Positions 8,121 through 17,255 of a DNA stretch of 44,816 nucleotides are shown here, piece after piece. Source of the DNA: Bacillus proteolyticus (lineage in GTDB: Bacteria > Bacillota > Bacilli > Bacillales > Bacillaceae_G); contig NZ_MACH01000019.1 in the NCBI RefSeq assembly GCF_001884065.1, positions 1-44,816 of the forward strand. The letters are read 5' to 3'. The notes beneath the pieces were generated by a model that searched no databases, was not told the origin of the DNA, and was given only the letters and a program-made list of their open reading frames with translations. The position numbers were made by a program, and so were the translations under genes. Numbering within the stretch: position 1 is the stretch's first letter; each line of letters opens with the position of its first letter.

Positions 8121-8960
8121 ATGCTGGAAAAACAATTCCATTCTTTTGTTTTACTGTATCCAGAGATCTTGTTAGAAGGTTGGAACATCGAAAAATTTTC
8201 AGAGCGTTATGAGGGTGAAAAGTGGGAAACATTTTGGTTTCAAGTTGTTACGCCAACTAGTATGTTTCGGGTAAAAGAGTTTTTCCTCGATATAATGGAG
8301 CCGGTATTTCCAGATAGTTGTATTTCTCAAGCAAAAGGAGCTTGTTTTCAATATAAAGGGCTTGTGTATTGGAAAGGTGTAAATTATAAGGGAAAAGAAA
8401 GTTACGTTACATCTAAATGGAAAACGCAAATTGAAATTTCTATTGATCGTGGGTATGTAAACCAAGATGAAATGGAAAGATTTCTATTTGGGTTACAGCC
8501 GGTAAATATGGAGTTTGCGAAAACGATATTACATACACCATTTCACTTATTAAGCTTTCAAGCGAAGAGAGGTGAAATGGGTGAGATAGGAAGATGTCGT
8601 GAGTGGAATGCTCCAGATGACGTAATCTATTCGAAATTGCCAATTCATGAAAAGTTAAGTTGGAAGCTCGAATCGGTCGGATTAGGAAATGACGAAACGC
8701 AGTATGTATACTGGGATGAAGATAGTAAACTATATGCACTTTGGGTTTGTAGGCATAAAAACAAAGCGTACTATCCTGTTTCTTCATGGACAACGAATTA
8801 TAGCGTTAAACAGATGATAAACGGGTTAGAGTTTTATTCGCACCCAGATCGGGGAACAGTTGTATATGAAGATTTAGATGATGAGCAAATCGCATATGTA
8901 TTTCGAGGGACTCCGTGTACAAATTTTGAACAAGTAAAAGAACTTTTTGCCTGTTTGTAA
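8121..8960 (+). CDS. hypothetical protein, unknown family
   Basis: This 279-residue soluble protein matches no family I recognise. The start is ATG 8121, directed by GGGAGGG; an upstream ATG at 8076 lacks a site and its first 15 residues look untranslated. Aromatic residues are frequent (Trp and Tyr in pairs such as WETFWFQ and YWKGVNYKG), and there is no signal peptide or membrane segment. It follows the GNAT gene by 49 bases and may be co-transcribed. Confidence 0.7.
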   Translation: MLEKQFHSFVLLYPEILLEGWNIEKFSERYEGEKWETFWFQVVTPTSMFRVKEFFLDIMEPVFPDSCISQAKGACFQYKGLVYWKGVNYKGKESYVTSKWKTQIEISIDRGYVNQDEMERFLFGLQPVNMEFAKTILHTPFHLLSFQAKRGEMGEIGRCREWNAPDDVIYSKLPIHEKLSWKLESVGLGNDETQYVYWDEDSKLYALWVCRHKNKAYYPVSSWTTNYSVKQMINGLEFYSHPDRGTVVYEDLDDEQIAYVFRGTPCTNFEQVKELFACL

Positions 8961-9049
8961 GATAAAAAGAAAAATGAGAACGACAAAGTAGATATTCCTA
9001 TAATACAATAGAGTAAGATTCGATTATAAGAGAAAGCGTTGGTGAAAGA

Positions 9050-10072
9050 ATGGAGCAGCAAAGAAATTGGCTACAAGCAACTGTAGAAAGAAACGAAGAT
9101 AATACGTTACAAATAAAGTGGGAAAATAATATAGAAGAAGTTCGTATTTATTGGAGTACTTCACCAGATCATATTGAAGAAACTGGAGAATTACTTGCAA
9201 CGGTAAATGGAGAATCATCATATACAATTGAAAACTTAAGCGGAAATGAGCGTCCATATTTTAGACTAGTAGGTAGTAATGGACAAGCAGTAACAGTAGC
9301 TGAGCGTAGACTGCCATTACAAGGCGCGTTTAACTTCCGTGATATGGGCGGATATGAAACGACAGAAGGCCGTAAAGTAAAATGGGGCAAGTTGTACCGC
9401 TCTGAAGAATTAGCAGGATTAACAGAGTGGGATATCGAGTATTTACAAAAGTCTGGCTTAAAATTAATTTGTGATTATCGTACAGATTTTGAAGTGAAAC
9501 ATAAGCCAAATCCAGGTATTACAGGCGCTCGTCAAATATGCTTACCAGTTATGCAAGAATTAGCGAAAGATTTAAATATAAATGAGTTTTTCCAAGTTGG
9601 TGATTTATCAGTATTAGGCAAACCAGGCGAATACCTTGTGAAAATGAATCAAGATTTTGTAAATGGTAATGAGGCGTTTGTGAGCTTCTTAAAACTAGCT
9701 CGAAATCCAGAAAACTTACCGTTAGTAAACCACTGTACAGCTGGAAAAGACCGTACTGGATTTGGTTCTGCATTATTATTACTTCTATTAGGTGTATCAG
9801 AAGAAACAGTCATGGAAGACTATTTATTAAGTAACGGCTTCCGTGAAAAGTTAAATGAAAAAATGATGGCCTTTTTAGGTGCGAAATTACAAAACGATGA
9901 AAGTAGAGCAATATTAGGTGCGATGTTTGAAGCTCGTGCTGAATATTTACAAGCTGCGATTGATGAAGTTAAAAAGCAATATGGATCAGTTGAAGTATAC
10001 GCTGAAAAAGCTCTTGGCTTTACGAAGGAATCGTTAGAGGAAATGAAAGAATTATTGCTAGAAGATAAATAA
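9050..10072 (+). CDS. tyrosine-protein phosphatase (Y_phosphatase3 type)
   Basis: This 340-residue protein carries the Cys-phosphatase loop HCTAGKDRTG near residue 227, with the nucleophile Cys and the P-loop Arg. An upstream FRDMGGYETTEGRKVKWGKL strand is typical of the bacterial atypical dual-specificity/lipid phosphatases (HCxxGKDR group). The first 85 residues form an extra beta-rich domain (IEEVRIYWSTSPDHIEETG) resembling a fibronectin-like or Ig-like module. No signal peptide is seen, so it is probably cytoplasmic. GGTGAAAG precedes the ATG. Substrates may be phosphotyrosine or phosphoinositide, which cannot be told apart here. Confidence 0.88.
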   Translation: MEQQRNWLQATVERNEDNTLQIKWENNIEEVRIYWSTSPDHIEETGELLATVNGESSYTIENLSGNERPYFRLVGSNGQAVTVAERRLPLQGAFNFRDMGGYETTEGRKVKWGKLYRSEELAGLTEWDIEYLQKSGLKLICDYRTDFEVKHKPNPGITGARQICLPVMQELAKDLNINEFFQVGDLSVLGKPGEYLVKMNQDFVNGNEAFVSFLKLARNPENLPLVNHCTAGKDRTGFGSALLLLLLGVSEETVMEDYLLSNGFREKLNEKMMAFLGAKLQNDESRAILGAMFEARAEYLQAAIDEVKKQYGSVEVYAEKALGFTKESLEEMKELLLEDK

Positions 10073-10079
10073 TGAGGAG

Positions 10080-10107
10080 GGAGGCTGATTGGATTAGCCT
10101 CCTTTTA
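10080..10107 (+). terminator. terminator of the tyrosine phosphatase gene
   Basis: GGAGGCT and AGCCTCC make a 7-bp stem with a nine-base loop, followed by TTTTATT. Confidence 0.75.
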
Positions 10108-10162
10108 TTATTGTTGCTATAATTTTGCTTATGAGGATTGTTGTGCACCGGGGAGAAAATGG

Positions 10163-11107
10163 ATGAAAAGAACTTACGAATCGGGGGATAAAATGATTCA
10201 TACACGTTTAAAAGCAGAGGGGTTAAGAGGAAAGCTATCAACAATACTAAGTCAAGATTATAAGGAACTAGCTGTTCAGAATTTAAAGGTGATTGGAACG
10301 GGAGTGCAAAATATTGTTTTTCGCGGAGATTCAGAAAAGGGAGCTTTAGCTTTTCGAGTGCCGTGGGAACGTGAAGTAGAAAATATAAATGAAGATTTAT
10401 TTAATAGCCGGATTTCTTTGCAAAAGGAAACAGAGCTTTCTAAGTTTTGTTATTCAAAAGGTATTCCAGTGCCAAAGATACATGAATTGCATCTTTCTGC
10501 CGAACTTGATTTTTTAATATCGGATTATGTATCTACTGATCATATGCCAATTTCTGCATGTAAAATAGGGAAGTTAGTTAGTGAGCTTCATAGTATACCA
10601 ATCGATGGTTTACAATATGAGCAGAACATTAGAGAGCCGATTAGTAAGTATATAGCGGAACGCATTGTGAAAAGAGTGGAAGGGTTTAATACAATTACAG
10701 ATTGTGGGATTAAACTTCCGGATGTACAAACAATTAAACATATTCTTAGTAGGGCTGATCATATAAAGAGTTTATTGCATATGGACATTCGACCAGCAAA
10801 CTTAATTGGATATAATGGAGAAGTTAAAGCGATAGTTGATTGGGATAACGCTCTAATTGGTCATCCATTATTGGAGCTTATGAGAATAGCTGAAACGAAT
10901 GAGGTTAATTGGGAAGAATTTAAAGCGGGATATAAGAATGATAGTATCTTTAACGCTACCCCGCATATTGTTAGTTTATTTTATAGGTTAGATACAGCGG
11001 TCATGCTTGCAAACTTATTTATAGCACATTTGAAAATAGAAGATAAAGGTGTATTCTATAAAGAGCGAGTCAAAGCACTTTATAATGAAATATATATAAG
11101 CTTATAA
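10163..11107 (+). CDS. APH-family phosphotransferase
   Basis: This 314-residue kinase-fold protein has the catalytic Brenner motif HMDIRPANLIGY (about residue 210) and the metal-binding DWDNALIGHPLLEL, as in aminoglycoside/choline phosphotransferases. An N-terminal nucleotide-loop region (VIGTGVQNIVFRG) is also visible. Two starts are credible: ATG 10163 after GGGGAG, and ATG 10193 after GGGGG; the first is listed. It stands alone after a terminator and ahead of the HAD gene. Family members modify drugs, choline, homoserine or sugars, and resistance should not be assumed. Confidence 0.82.
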   Translation: MKRTYESGDKMIHTRLKAEGLRGKLSTILSQDYKELAVQNLKVIGTGVQNIVFRGDSEKGALAFRVPWEREVENINEDLFNSRISLQKETELSKFCYSKGIPVPKIHELHLSAELDFLISDYVSTDHMPISACKIGKLVSELHSIPIDGLQYEQNIREPISKYIAERIVKRVEGFNTITDCGIKLPDVQTIKHILSRADHIKSLLHMDIRPANLIGYNGEVKAIVDWDNALIGHPLLELMRIAETNEVNWEEFKAGYKNDSIFNATPHIVSLFYRLDTAVMLANLFIAHLKIEDKGVFYKERVKALYNEIYISL

Positions 11108-11155
11108 TTAAGCTATGAGAATGAAGTTTTTAAATTAGGAATTGAGGAGAACATC

Positions 11156-11866
11156 ATGAAATACAAAGTAATACTATTCGACGTAGACGATACATTATTA
11201 GATTTCCCTGAAACGGAAAGGAACGCATTACATAACGCGTTTGTACAGTTCGGCATGCCTACAGGATATGATGATTATCTTGCAAGTTATAAAGAGATTA
11301 GTAATGGATTATGGAGAGATTTAGAAAATAAAATGATTACGCTAAGTGAATTAGCGGTAGACCGATTTAGACAATTATTTGCACTTCATAATATAGAAGT
11401 AGATGCACAGCAATTTAGTGATGTATACCTTGAAAACTTAGGGAAAGAAGTACATCTTATAGAAGGTGCAGTGCAATTATGTGAGAACCTTCAAGATTGC
11501 AAGTTAGGTATTATTACGAATGGATATACTAAGGTGCAACAATCAAGAATTGGAAATTCGCCTGTATGTAACCTCTTTGAACATATTATTATTTCAGAAG
11601 AGGTTGGCCATCAAAAACCAGCACGTGAGATTTTTGATTATGCATTTGAAAAGTTAGGAATTACTGATAAATCCAGTGTACTAATGGTTGGAGATTCCTT
11701 AACTTCTGATATGAAAGGCGGAGAAGATTACGGTATTGATACTTGTTGGTATAATCCGAGTCTGAAAGAAAACAAGACAAGTGTTAAGCCGACTTATGAA
11801 GTGGAGAGTTTGCTGCAAATTTTAGGGATTGTAGATATTGCGGAAAAAAGTGTAGTCTGTTCCTAA
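11156..11866 (+). CDS. HAD-superfamily phosphatase, YjjG-like
   Basis: This 236-residue haloacid dehalogenase-fold hydrolase has motif I DVDDTLLDF (nucleophile Asp 9), motif II ITNGYTK, a motif III Lys in GHQKPAREIFDYAF, and motif IV VGDSLTSDMKGG. The alpha-helical cap between motifs I and II is of the YjjG type, which dephosphorylates non-canonical pyrimidine nucleotides in other bacteria; that assignment is by resemblance. GAGGAG precedes the ATG. The convergent XRE gene shares its terminator. Confidence 0.87.
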   Translation: MKYKVILFDVDDTLLDFPETERNALHNAFVQFGMPTGYDDYLASYKEISNGLWRDLENKMITLSELAVDRFRQLFALHNIEVDAQQFSDVYLENLGKEVHLIEGAVQLCENLQDCKLGIITNGYTKVQQSRIGNSPVCNLFEHIIISEEVGHQKPAREIFDYAFEKLGITDKSSVLMVGDSLTSDMKGGEDYGIDTCWYNPSLKENKTSVKPTYEVESLLQILGIVDIAEKSVVCS

Positions 11867-11926
11867 TCTGAATGAAATTGTATCGACGTTTCGACAAGAG
11901 ATATCGTTTTAACGACATGTTATGAC

Positions 11927-11957
11927 AAAAAAGCCCTTTATTATAAGGGCTTTTTTT
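11927..11957. terminator. bidirectional terminator
   Basis: AAAGCCCTTTA and TAAGGGCTTT form a short-loop hairpin with A and T runs on either side, between two convergent genes. Confidence 0.8.
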
Positions 11958-11960
11958 ACA

Positions 11961-12161
11961 TTAATCCTCAAAAATAAAAATCTCATCAATCGTACTATGA
12001 AGTACCTTCGCAATATCATGAGCAAGCTGCAAGGAAGGGTTGTATTTCCCTTTTTCGAGATGGCTAATCGTTTCACGGCGTACACCAACACTTTTCGCTA
12101 AATCTTCTTGTGTCATATTCAATTTGGCGCGGTATTCTTTTATCTTCGTTACGAACGCCAT
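11961..12161 (-). CDS. small XRE-family regulator
   Basis: This 66-residue protein is a single Cro/C1-type helix-turn-helix (about residues 5-60; [20 protein letters not shown] and [12 protein letters not shown]), with no extra domain. Its start overlaps the end of the upstream DUF3796 gene by 13 bases, so the two are translationally coupled. Small XRE regulators paired with a membrane protein of this type are common in Firmicutes. It probably controls its own operon. Confidence 0.88.
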   Translation of the reverse strand: MAFVTKIKEYRAKLNMTQEDLAKSVGVRRETISHLEKGKYNPSLQLAHDIAKVLHSTIDEIFIFED

Positions 12162-12508
12162 GGTGCATCTTCCATTTCATCAACAGGTTTATCGTAAAAG
12201 AACATAGAGAACCCAAACGTAAGAATAAGTGTGCCGAAAATAAGAGCGATATCAATCTCTTGTAGCGCCGGGTTTGGAAATAACATTTCAATAAACATAA
12301 TGATAGCGGTAGTTAGTAATGTAACGATAAATGCATTGCGGCACGATTTATTGACGATTTGTTCAAACAGTTCATCGTGTTGAACCGTTCTATATGTTGT
12401 GAAAAAGGAGAAGAAACAGAACATAGTAAACAATCCTTTTTCATAAAAAAAGCCGAGGAAACCGAAGAAACCGAGAAATCCTAAATATTTTATCCAAGTT
12501 GTTTTCAC
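12149..12508 (-). CDS. DUF3796-like membrane protein
   Basis: This is a 119-residue protein with an N-terminal phenylalanine/glycine-rich hydrophobic stretch ([14 protein letters not shown]) and two or three further membrane segments (about 25-45, 60-80 and 85-105). The GFLGFFG repeat at the start is typical of DUF3796. A GGAG site lies before the ATG at 12508. It forms a two-gene operon with the XRE regulator. The function is unknown. Confidence 0.75.
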   Translation of the reverse strand: MKTTWIKYLGFLGFFGFLGFFYEKGLFTMFCFFSFFTTYRTVQHDELFEQIVNKSCRNAFIVTLLTTAIIMFIEMLFPNPALQEIDIALIFGTLILTFGFSMFFYDKPVDEMEDAPWRS

Positions 12509-12687
12509 GATAGATTCTCCTTTCGATGTTAGAAATAAATCACGTTATGTTATAAATATATCACATATGGATATGAATGGTAATAATAGTTTTCCGATTC
12601 TTTTCATAATAATAGTAAAAAGACTAAATATACTGCGAAATAAAGAGGATAATATTGTAAAATGGTTGTGAGGAGGGGGAGGAAGGA

Positions 12688-12882
12688 ATGTTAACTGGGA
12701 TAATGATCGTTATATTACTTGTAGTGATTACTGTAATTGCAACGGTGTTAATTGGGCGAAATGGTGATGCGAATTATAGTAAAGCGACGAAAGGGAATAT
12801 TAAACGGCTTACGATGATTTATATTATACTAGCCGTTGTTTTAATCGTTGGATTAGGAGTGTACATTTATTTTAAAGGTTAA
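12688..12882 (+). CDS. small two-TM membrane protein
   Basis: This is a 64-residue protein with two hydrophobic helices (about 3-22 and 42-61) around a basic loop (ATKGNIKRLT). A very strong GAGGAGGGGGAGG ribosome site precedes the ATG. It lies 88 bases ahead of the ABC transporter genes on the same strand, but a separate promoter-like element follows it. The family is not recognised. Confidence 0.7.
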   Translation: MLTGIMIVILLVVITVIATVLIGRNGDANYSKATKGNIKRLTMIYIILAVVLIVGLGVYIYFKG

Positions 12883-12919
12883 ATAAACTGAAAAATGTAA
12901 AAATCTAAAAATAGAATTA

Positions 12920-12928
12920 TGCTATAAT
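12920..12928 (+). promoter_or_regulatory. extended -10 promoter of the ABC operon
   Basis: TGCTATAAT is a consensus extended -10 hexamer 43 bases before the ATPase start. The -35 region 17 bases upstream is A-rich and poor, which is normal for extended -10 promoters. Confidence 0.5.
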
Positions 12929-12970
12929 ATTAATATAGTTAATTGGTAATTAAGGAAAGGATTGGATATA

Positions 12971-13696
12971 ATGATTGAAATTACGAATGTGTCAAAAAGT
13001 TATAATGGGTCTACCTATGCAGTAAAAGATTTAAGTTTATCTGTGCCTAGCGGAGAAATCTTTGGATTTTTAGGACCGAATGGTGCTGGTAAATCAACGA
13101 CAATTAAGATGATTACTGGTATTCATGGGGTGGACAAAGGGACCATTACGATCAATGGCAAAGATATTATGAAAGAGCCGATGGAAGCGAAAAAGACGTT
13201 TGGATATGTTCCGGATAGTCCAGATATGTTTTTGCGATTGAAAGGAATCGAATATTTAAACTTTATGGCAGATATGTATGAAGTGCCGAAAGAGCAAAGG
13301 CAAGAGCGAATAGAGTCGTTAGCGAAGAAGTTTGATCTTTATAATGCTTTATCTGATCAAATTCAAAGTTACTCGCACGGTATGAGACAAAAAATCGTTA
13401 TTATTGGTGTGCTCGTGCACGAGCCAGATGTATGGATTTTAGATGAACCGTTAACAGGTCTTGATCCGAAATCTGCATATATTTTGAAAGAAATGATGAG
13501 AGAACATGCAGATAAAGGGAAGATTGTATTTTTCTCTACACACGTATTAGAAGTTGCGGAAAAAATATGTGACCGTGTTGCTATTATTAATAAGGGAAAT
13601 CTTCAGTTTAAAGGAAATTTAAATGAAATGAGAGATCATTTTAAATCCAATGAATCACTTGAAAAAATGTTCTTGGAGATGACGGGTAATGAGTAA
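12971..13696 (+). CDS. ABC transporter ATP-binding protein
   Basis: This 241-residue ABC ATPase has Walker A GPNGAGKST (about residue 37), a Q-loop in TFGYVPDSPDMF (Q replaced, as often in this exporter group), signature SHGMRQK, Walker B VWILDEPLTGLDP and the switch His in FSTHVLEVAE. GGAAAGGA precedes ATG 12971; a TTG at 12962 is an alternative. It overlaps the permease gene by eight bases. The pair forms an ABC-2 type exporter. The exported substrate is unknown. Confidence 0.93.
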   Translation: MIEITNVSKSYNGSTYAVKDLSLSVPSGEIFGFLGPNGAGKSTTIKMITGIHGVDKGTITINGKDIMKEPMEAKKTFGYVPDSPDMFLRLKGIEYLNFMADMYEVPKEQRQERIESLAKKFDLYNALSDQIQSYSHGMRQKIVIIGVLVHEPDVWILDEPLTGLDPKSAYILKEMMREHADKGKIVFFSTHVLEVAEKICDRVAIINKGNLQFKGNLNEMRDHFKSNESLEKMFLEMTGNE

Positions 13697-15347
13697 AATT
13701 TGGACGTTAACGAAGGTATTATTGAAATTAAATTATGCAGATTTTATAACTGATAAGAAGAAACGATGGGCATATTTATTCTCCTTTGCAGCTATTTTAT
13801 TTGTTGGCTTTTTAATATTTGGTTCTATAACGCACGCGATGTATGAGGGGATGAAACATTTAGGGCAAGACCCAGGAATGATTATCGCAATGGGACTTGC
13901 GATTGCGAGTATATGGGTATTTTTAATGAGTATAACGAACATTTTAACCGTATTTTATTACAGTAATGACATTGAAATGTTACTGCCGTTACCATTAAAA
14001 CCAGCACAAATTATCTCGGCAAAATTTTTAACGGTATTAATTACACAATACGTAATGAGTTCATTCATTTTATTACCAATCTTTATTACGTACGGTTTGA
14101 AAAGTGGCGCATTTATTACATATTACATATACATGATTTTTATTTACTTACTCTTCCCGATTGTGCCGTTAGTATTAGCTTCGTTACTGATGACAGTTAT
14201 TATGAGGTATACAAATATAGCGAAAAATAAAGACCGAGGCAATATATTTATTGGAATCGTAAGTATACTATTTATTGTAGGAATTAATGTATTTTTGCAG
14301 TGGAGAAATAAAAGTTCGTTTTCTGAAGATGCAATTACGAATTACCTTGCGAACAACGAATCCTCTCTTTTAATACAAATGACAAATTATTTTCCAACTA
14401 CATATTTTGGAGCAGTCGCATTGGTAGAAAATGCGAATTGGAAGGGTCCTTTATACGTAATGATCTTTGCAGTTATTTCATTTGTATTTTTTGTGTTGTT
14501 TTATTATATTTCAGAGCGTACATATTTAAAAGGGGTTATTGGACTTTCAACGAGTACAGCAAAGAAACAAGCTATTACGTCGGAAGGTTTACAGAAATCA
14601 ACGGTACAAAGTTCACATTTAAAAGCATATATGAAAAAAGAATTTAATACGTTATTCCGTACACCGCAATTTTTCTTAAATTGCATTGTGCAAACTTTCG
14701 TTATGCCAATTATGCTGTTCTTTGTTTTATTCGTACAAGATGGAAATTTAAAGTGGATTACAGGATACATTAATAATCCAGAATCAGCAGGTTTCGCGAT
14801 TGGTGTTGGCCTTTGTGCATCCTTATTTTTAATGGGGAGTAACGTTATTGCAACAACGTCATTTTCACGAGATGGAAGCTCTTGGTTTGTGAATCGTTAC
14901 TTACCAGTAAAAGCTTCAGATATCTTTTTTGCGAAAGCAATCACCGCTTGGTTAATTAATGTAATCATTTTAGCAGTATTCGGTATTACGATGGCAGTTG
15001 TAGCGGGAGTTTCACCAGTCTTTATGATACTTTGGTACTTGCTAAGTGCGAACGGGTTATTGTTAATTAATTTAATCGGTACACGCTGGGATGCACAAAC
15101 TGCAGATATACATTGGGATACCGAACAGAAATTATTTAAAAGTCGATATACAACTTTATGGAATTTTTTAGCTAATATTTTAATAGCTTTAGTTATTGTA
15201 GCGGGAGTAAGTGTATTATACTTCTTCCTTCAAGTAGGACTGTGGGTTATGTTTATTGTTTTATTTATAATGTTTACGATTGTAAATTATATCTTTATTA
15301 AAATTTTAAAAATAGGTGCAGAACGCATATTGTCAAATATTAATTAA
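13689..15347 (+). CDS. ABC-2 type exporter permease
   Basis: This 552-residue membrane protein has about twelve predicted membrane segments in two groups, separated by a soluble region with a FNTLFRTPQFF coupling-like segment near residue 320. Its size and the overlap with the ATPase gene point to the large Bacillus exporter permeases (YthQ-like) that work as a two-component ABC system. The start overlaps the ATPase stop, so translation is coupled. No substrate clue is present. The downstream SDR gene is 56 bases away. Confidence 0.85.
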   Translation: MSKIWTLTKVLLKLNYADFITDKKKRWAYLFSFAAILFVGFLIFGSITHAMYEGMKHLGQDPGMIIAMGLAIASIWVFLMSITNILTVFYYSNDIEMLLPLPLKPAQIISAKFLTVLITQYVMSSFILLPIFITYGLKSGAFITYYIYMIFIYLLFPIVPLVLASLLMTVIMRYTNIAKNKDRGNIFIGIVSILFIVGINVFLQWRNKSSFSEDAITNYLANNESSLLIQMTNYFPTTYFGAVALVENANWKGPLYVMIFAVISFVFFVLFYYISERTYLKGVIGLSTSTAKKQAITSEGLQKSTVQSSHLKAYMKKEFNTLFRTPQFFLNCIVQTFVMPIMLFFVLFVQDGNLKWITGYINNPESAGFAIGVGLCASLFLMGSNVIATTSFSRDGSSWFVNRYLPVKASDIFFAKAITAWLINVIILAVFGITMAVVAGVSPVFMILWYLLSANGLLLINLIGTRWDAQTADIHWDTEQKLFKSRYTTLWNFLANILIALVIVAGVSVLYFFLQVGLWVMFIVLFIMFTIVNYIFIKILKIGAERILSNIN

Positions 15348-15403
15348 GAAGGTAGATCCTCTGTATTCGTGCAGGGGATTTATCCATAGATGGAGGAGAA
15401 AAG

Positions 15404-16161
15404 GTGAAGAAAATAGCAATTGTAACAGGGGCAACTCGTCTGAATGGAATTGGTGCAGCTGTATGCAAGGTGCTTGCTCAAAAGGGGATAGACATTTTTT
15501 TCACGTACTGGTCTCAGTATGATAAAGCGATGCCATGGGGAATAAATGATCAAGAGCCCTTTTTGTTGAAAAAGGAGATTGAAAGTTACGGTGTTCGATG
15601 TGAAATGGCAGAGATCAACTTATCGCAGTCTTATTCGCCTAATCGTGTATTGTATATGGTATCAGAACGTTTAGGTGAGCCATCTATTCTTATTAATAAT
15701 GCGGCGTATTCTACTCATACGAAAATTGAAGAGTTAGATGTAGAACAGTTAGATAAACATTACACGGTCAATGTTCGTGCTACTATGTTATTAAGTTCAT
15801 TATTTATTAGACATTTTTCACTTAAAACGAGTGGTAGTATTATAAATCTTACTTCTGGGCAATCATTGGGACCGATGCCAGATGAATTGGCATACGCAGC
15901 AACAAAGGGAGCAATTGAAGCATTTACAAAATCAGTAGCACCAGTTGCGATGGAGAAGGGGATTACATGAATGCTGTTGATCCAGGACCGACGAATACAG
16001 GATGGATTACAGAGGAGCTGAAGCATCATTTAGTATGGAAGTTCCCGCAAGGTAAAGTAGGAGAACCGGCGGATGCAGCACGCTTAATTTCTTTTTTAGT
16101 AAGCGAAGAAGCAAAATGGATTACCGGGCAAGTCATTCATTCAAATGGTGGTTACTCATAA
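15404..16161 (+). pseudogene. SDR oxidoreductase with a late frameshift
   Basis: The first frame (GTG 15404 after GGAGGAG) gives a short-chain dehydrogenase: VTGATRLNGIGAAVCKVL is the NAD(P) loop, LINNAAYS the NNAG motif, and YAATKGAIEAFTKS the catalytic YxxxK. It stops at 15970 right after MEKGIT. The next frame continues at once with NAVDPGPTNTGW and ends with WITGQVIHSNGGYS, the normal SDR C-terminus. Inserting one base (ACA GTG AAT instead of ACATGAAT) restores the family sequence. It is thus one broken gene of about 252 codons, or a sequencing error. The first piece keeps all catalytic residues but lacks the C-terminal lid. Confidence 0.85.
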
Positions 16162-16499
16162 ATATATTATGTTAACAATTGTTGAGAAACAAAAAAATAA
16201 AAGAAAATTTTATTTTTTTGTATAAATAAAATGTCAAGAAAGATAAAAATTTGATAGGAGAGCATATCGTCATATGAAGATAGTAATTCTTGATGTGACA
16301 ATATACTCTTTTTCTTTTACTACAGAGCAGAAAAATGAAGTAGAAGAAACTCGAATATTCAAATCGGCTTATCAGTTTTTGTACGTATTATTATGAAGAT
16401 TACTGTCGGAAAGATGGTAATTCATGTGAAAAGGGATTTTTTAAGGGGAAATCGAATCGTAAAGGGGAGGATAAATTACGTAAACATAGGGGGATTTAT
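16162..16499 (+). other. intergenic stretch with a possible broken small frame
   Basis: After an AT-rich segment, an ATG at 16274 opens 41 codons (MKIVILDVTIYSF at the start). A shift by one base near 16394 would extend it with YYEDYCRKDGNSCEK to the lipoprotein start. The composition of both parts is protein-like, but the ribosome site (AGGAG at 16256) is 13 bases from the ATG. I cannot decide between a decayed small gene and chance. Confidence 0.25.
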
Positions 16500-17171
16500 A
16501 TGAAAATGAAAAAGGTCGCTATCGCATCGATAACAATTGGTACAATGCTTACTATGGCAGCTTGTAGCCCTTCGGCAGATAAAGAGACAGAAAAGAAGGA
16601 GCAAGTAACTGCACAAAATGATGGAGAAGCAAAAACGACAAGTACAGACGAAACGTCAAAAACAACGAAAGATAATGAAAAAGAAACAAATACTTCTTCA
16701 AATGAAAAAACAGATAAGGATGCAAAAAATACAAAAGAATCATCAGGAACAGAAAGTAACGGTAAAACATCAACTCAAAACGAGAATGTGAAAACAAAAG
16801 AAAAAGAAACGACAGGAAAAACGAATGATCAAACTACTAGTGGGAACACAACGAAAGATCCGAAGAAAAGTGTTGCTGTGAAAACAAGTGTAAAAGAAGT
16901 TGTTGCGTTAGTTGACAGCTTAGACAAGCAATTAGCTGCGAATCCTAAATTAGAAACAGTAAATAAACTTGGAAAACAAATTAATGAGAAGTGGGATGTA
17001 ATTGAAAAAGATATAGAGGCATCACATCCAACTGAATACAAAACAATTGAACAAAGTTTGTATCCATTAATTATAAGAGCGGAAAAAGAAAAGATAGATG
17101 TTAATAAAATGAAGTCATTAACGACGAAAACGAAAAAGGATTTAAATCAGTTATTGACTAAGCTTTCATAG
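16500..17171 (+). CDS. lipoprotein with Thr/Lys/Glu-rich linker
   Basis: This 223-residue protein has a signal peptide and lipobox (MAAC, Cys 22), so it is lipid-anchored outside the membrane. Residues 25-120 are a low-complexity spacer rich in Lys, Thr, Glu, Asn and Ser, probably extended across the wall. Residues 125-223 form a folded helical domain (VKEVVALVDSLDKQLAANPK and INEKWDVIEKDIEA) of unknown role, loosely like helical metal-uptake-associated lipoprotein domains. GGGGG precedes the ATG. A clear terminator follows. Confidence 0.82.
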   Translation: MKMKKVAIASITIGTMLTMAACSPSADKETEKKEQVTAQNDGEAKTTSTDETSKTTKDNEKETNTSSNEKTDKDAKNTKESSGTESNGKTSTQNENVKTKEKETTGKTNDQTTSGNTTKDPKKSVAVKTSVKEVVALVDSLDKQLAANPKLETVNKLGKQINEKWDVIEKDIEASHPTEYKTIEQSLYPLIIRAEKEKIDVNKMKSLTTKTKKDLNQLLTKLS

Positions 17172-17179
17172 TTTCAAAC

Positions 17180-17208
17180 AAGCCTACTCGTATGAGTAGG
17201 CCTTCTTA
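17180..17208 (+). terminator. terminator after the lipoprotein gene
   Basis: GCCTACTC and GAGTAGGC form an 8-bp stem with a GTAT loop, followed by CTTCTTAGTTT. Confidence 0.7.
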
Positions 17209-17255
17209 GTTTGTTGAGGTAGTATGTGAGGCTGGCCATAGCTAGTCTGACTCTA

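Noticed and set aside
10163-11107. aminoglycoside resistance gene
   Set aside because: Only the general APH kinase motifs are present; nothing points to a drug substrate.
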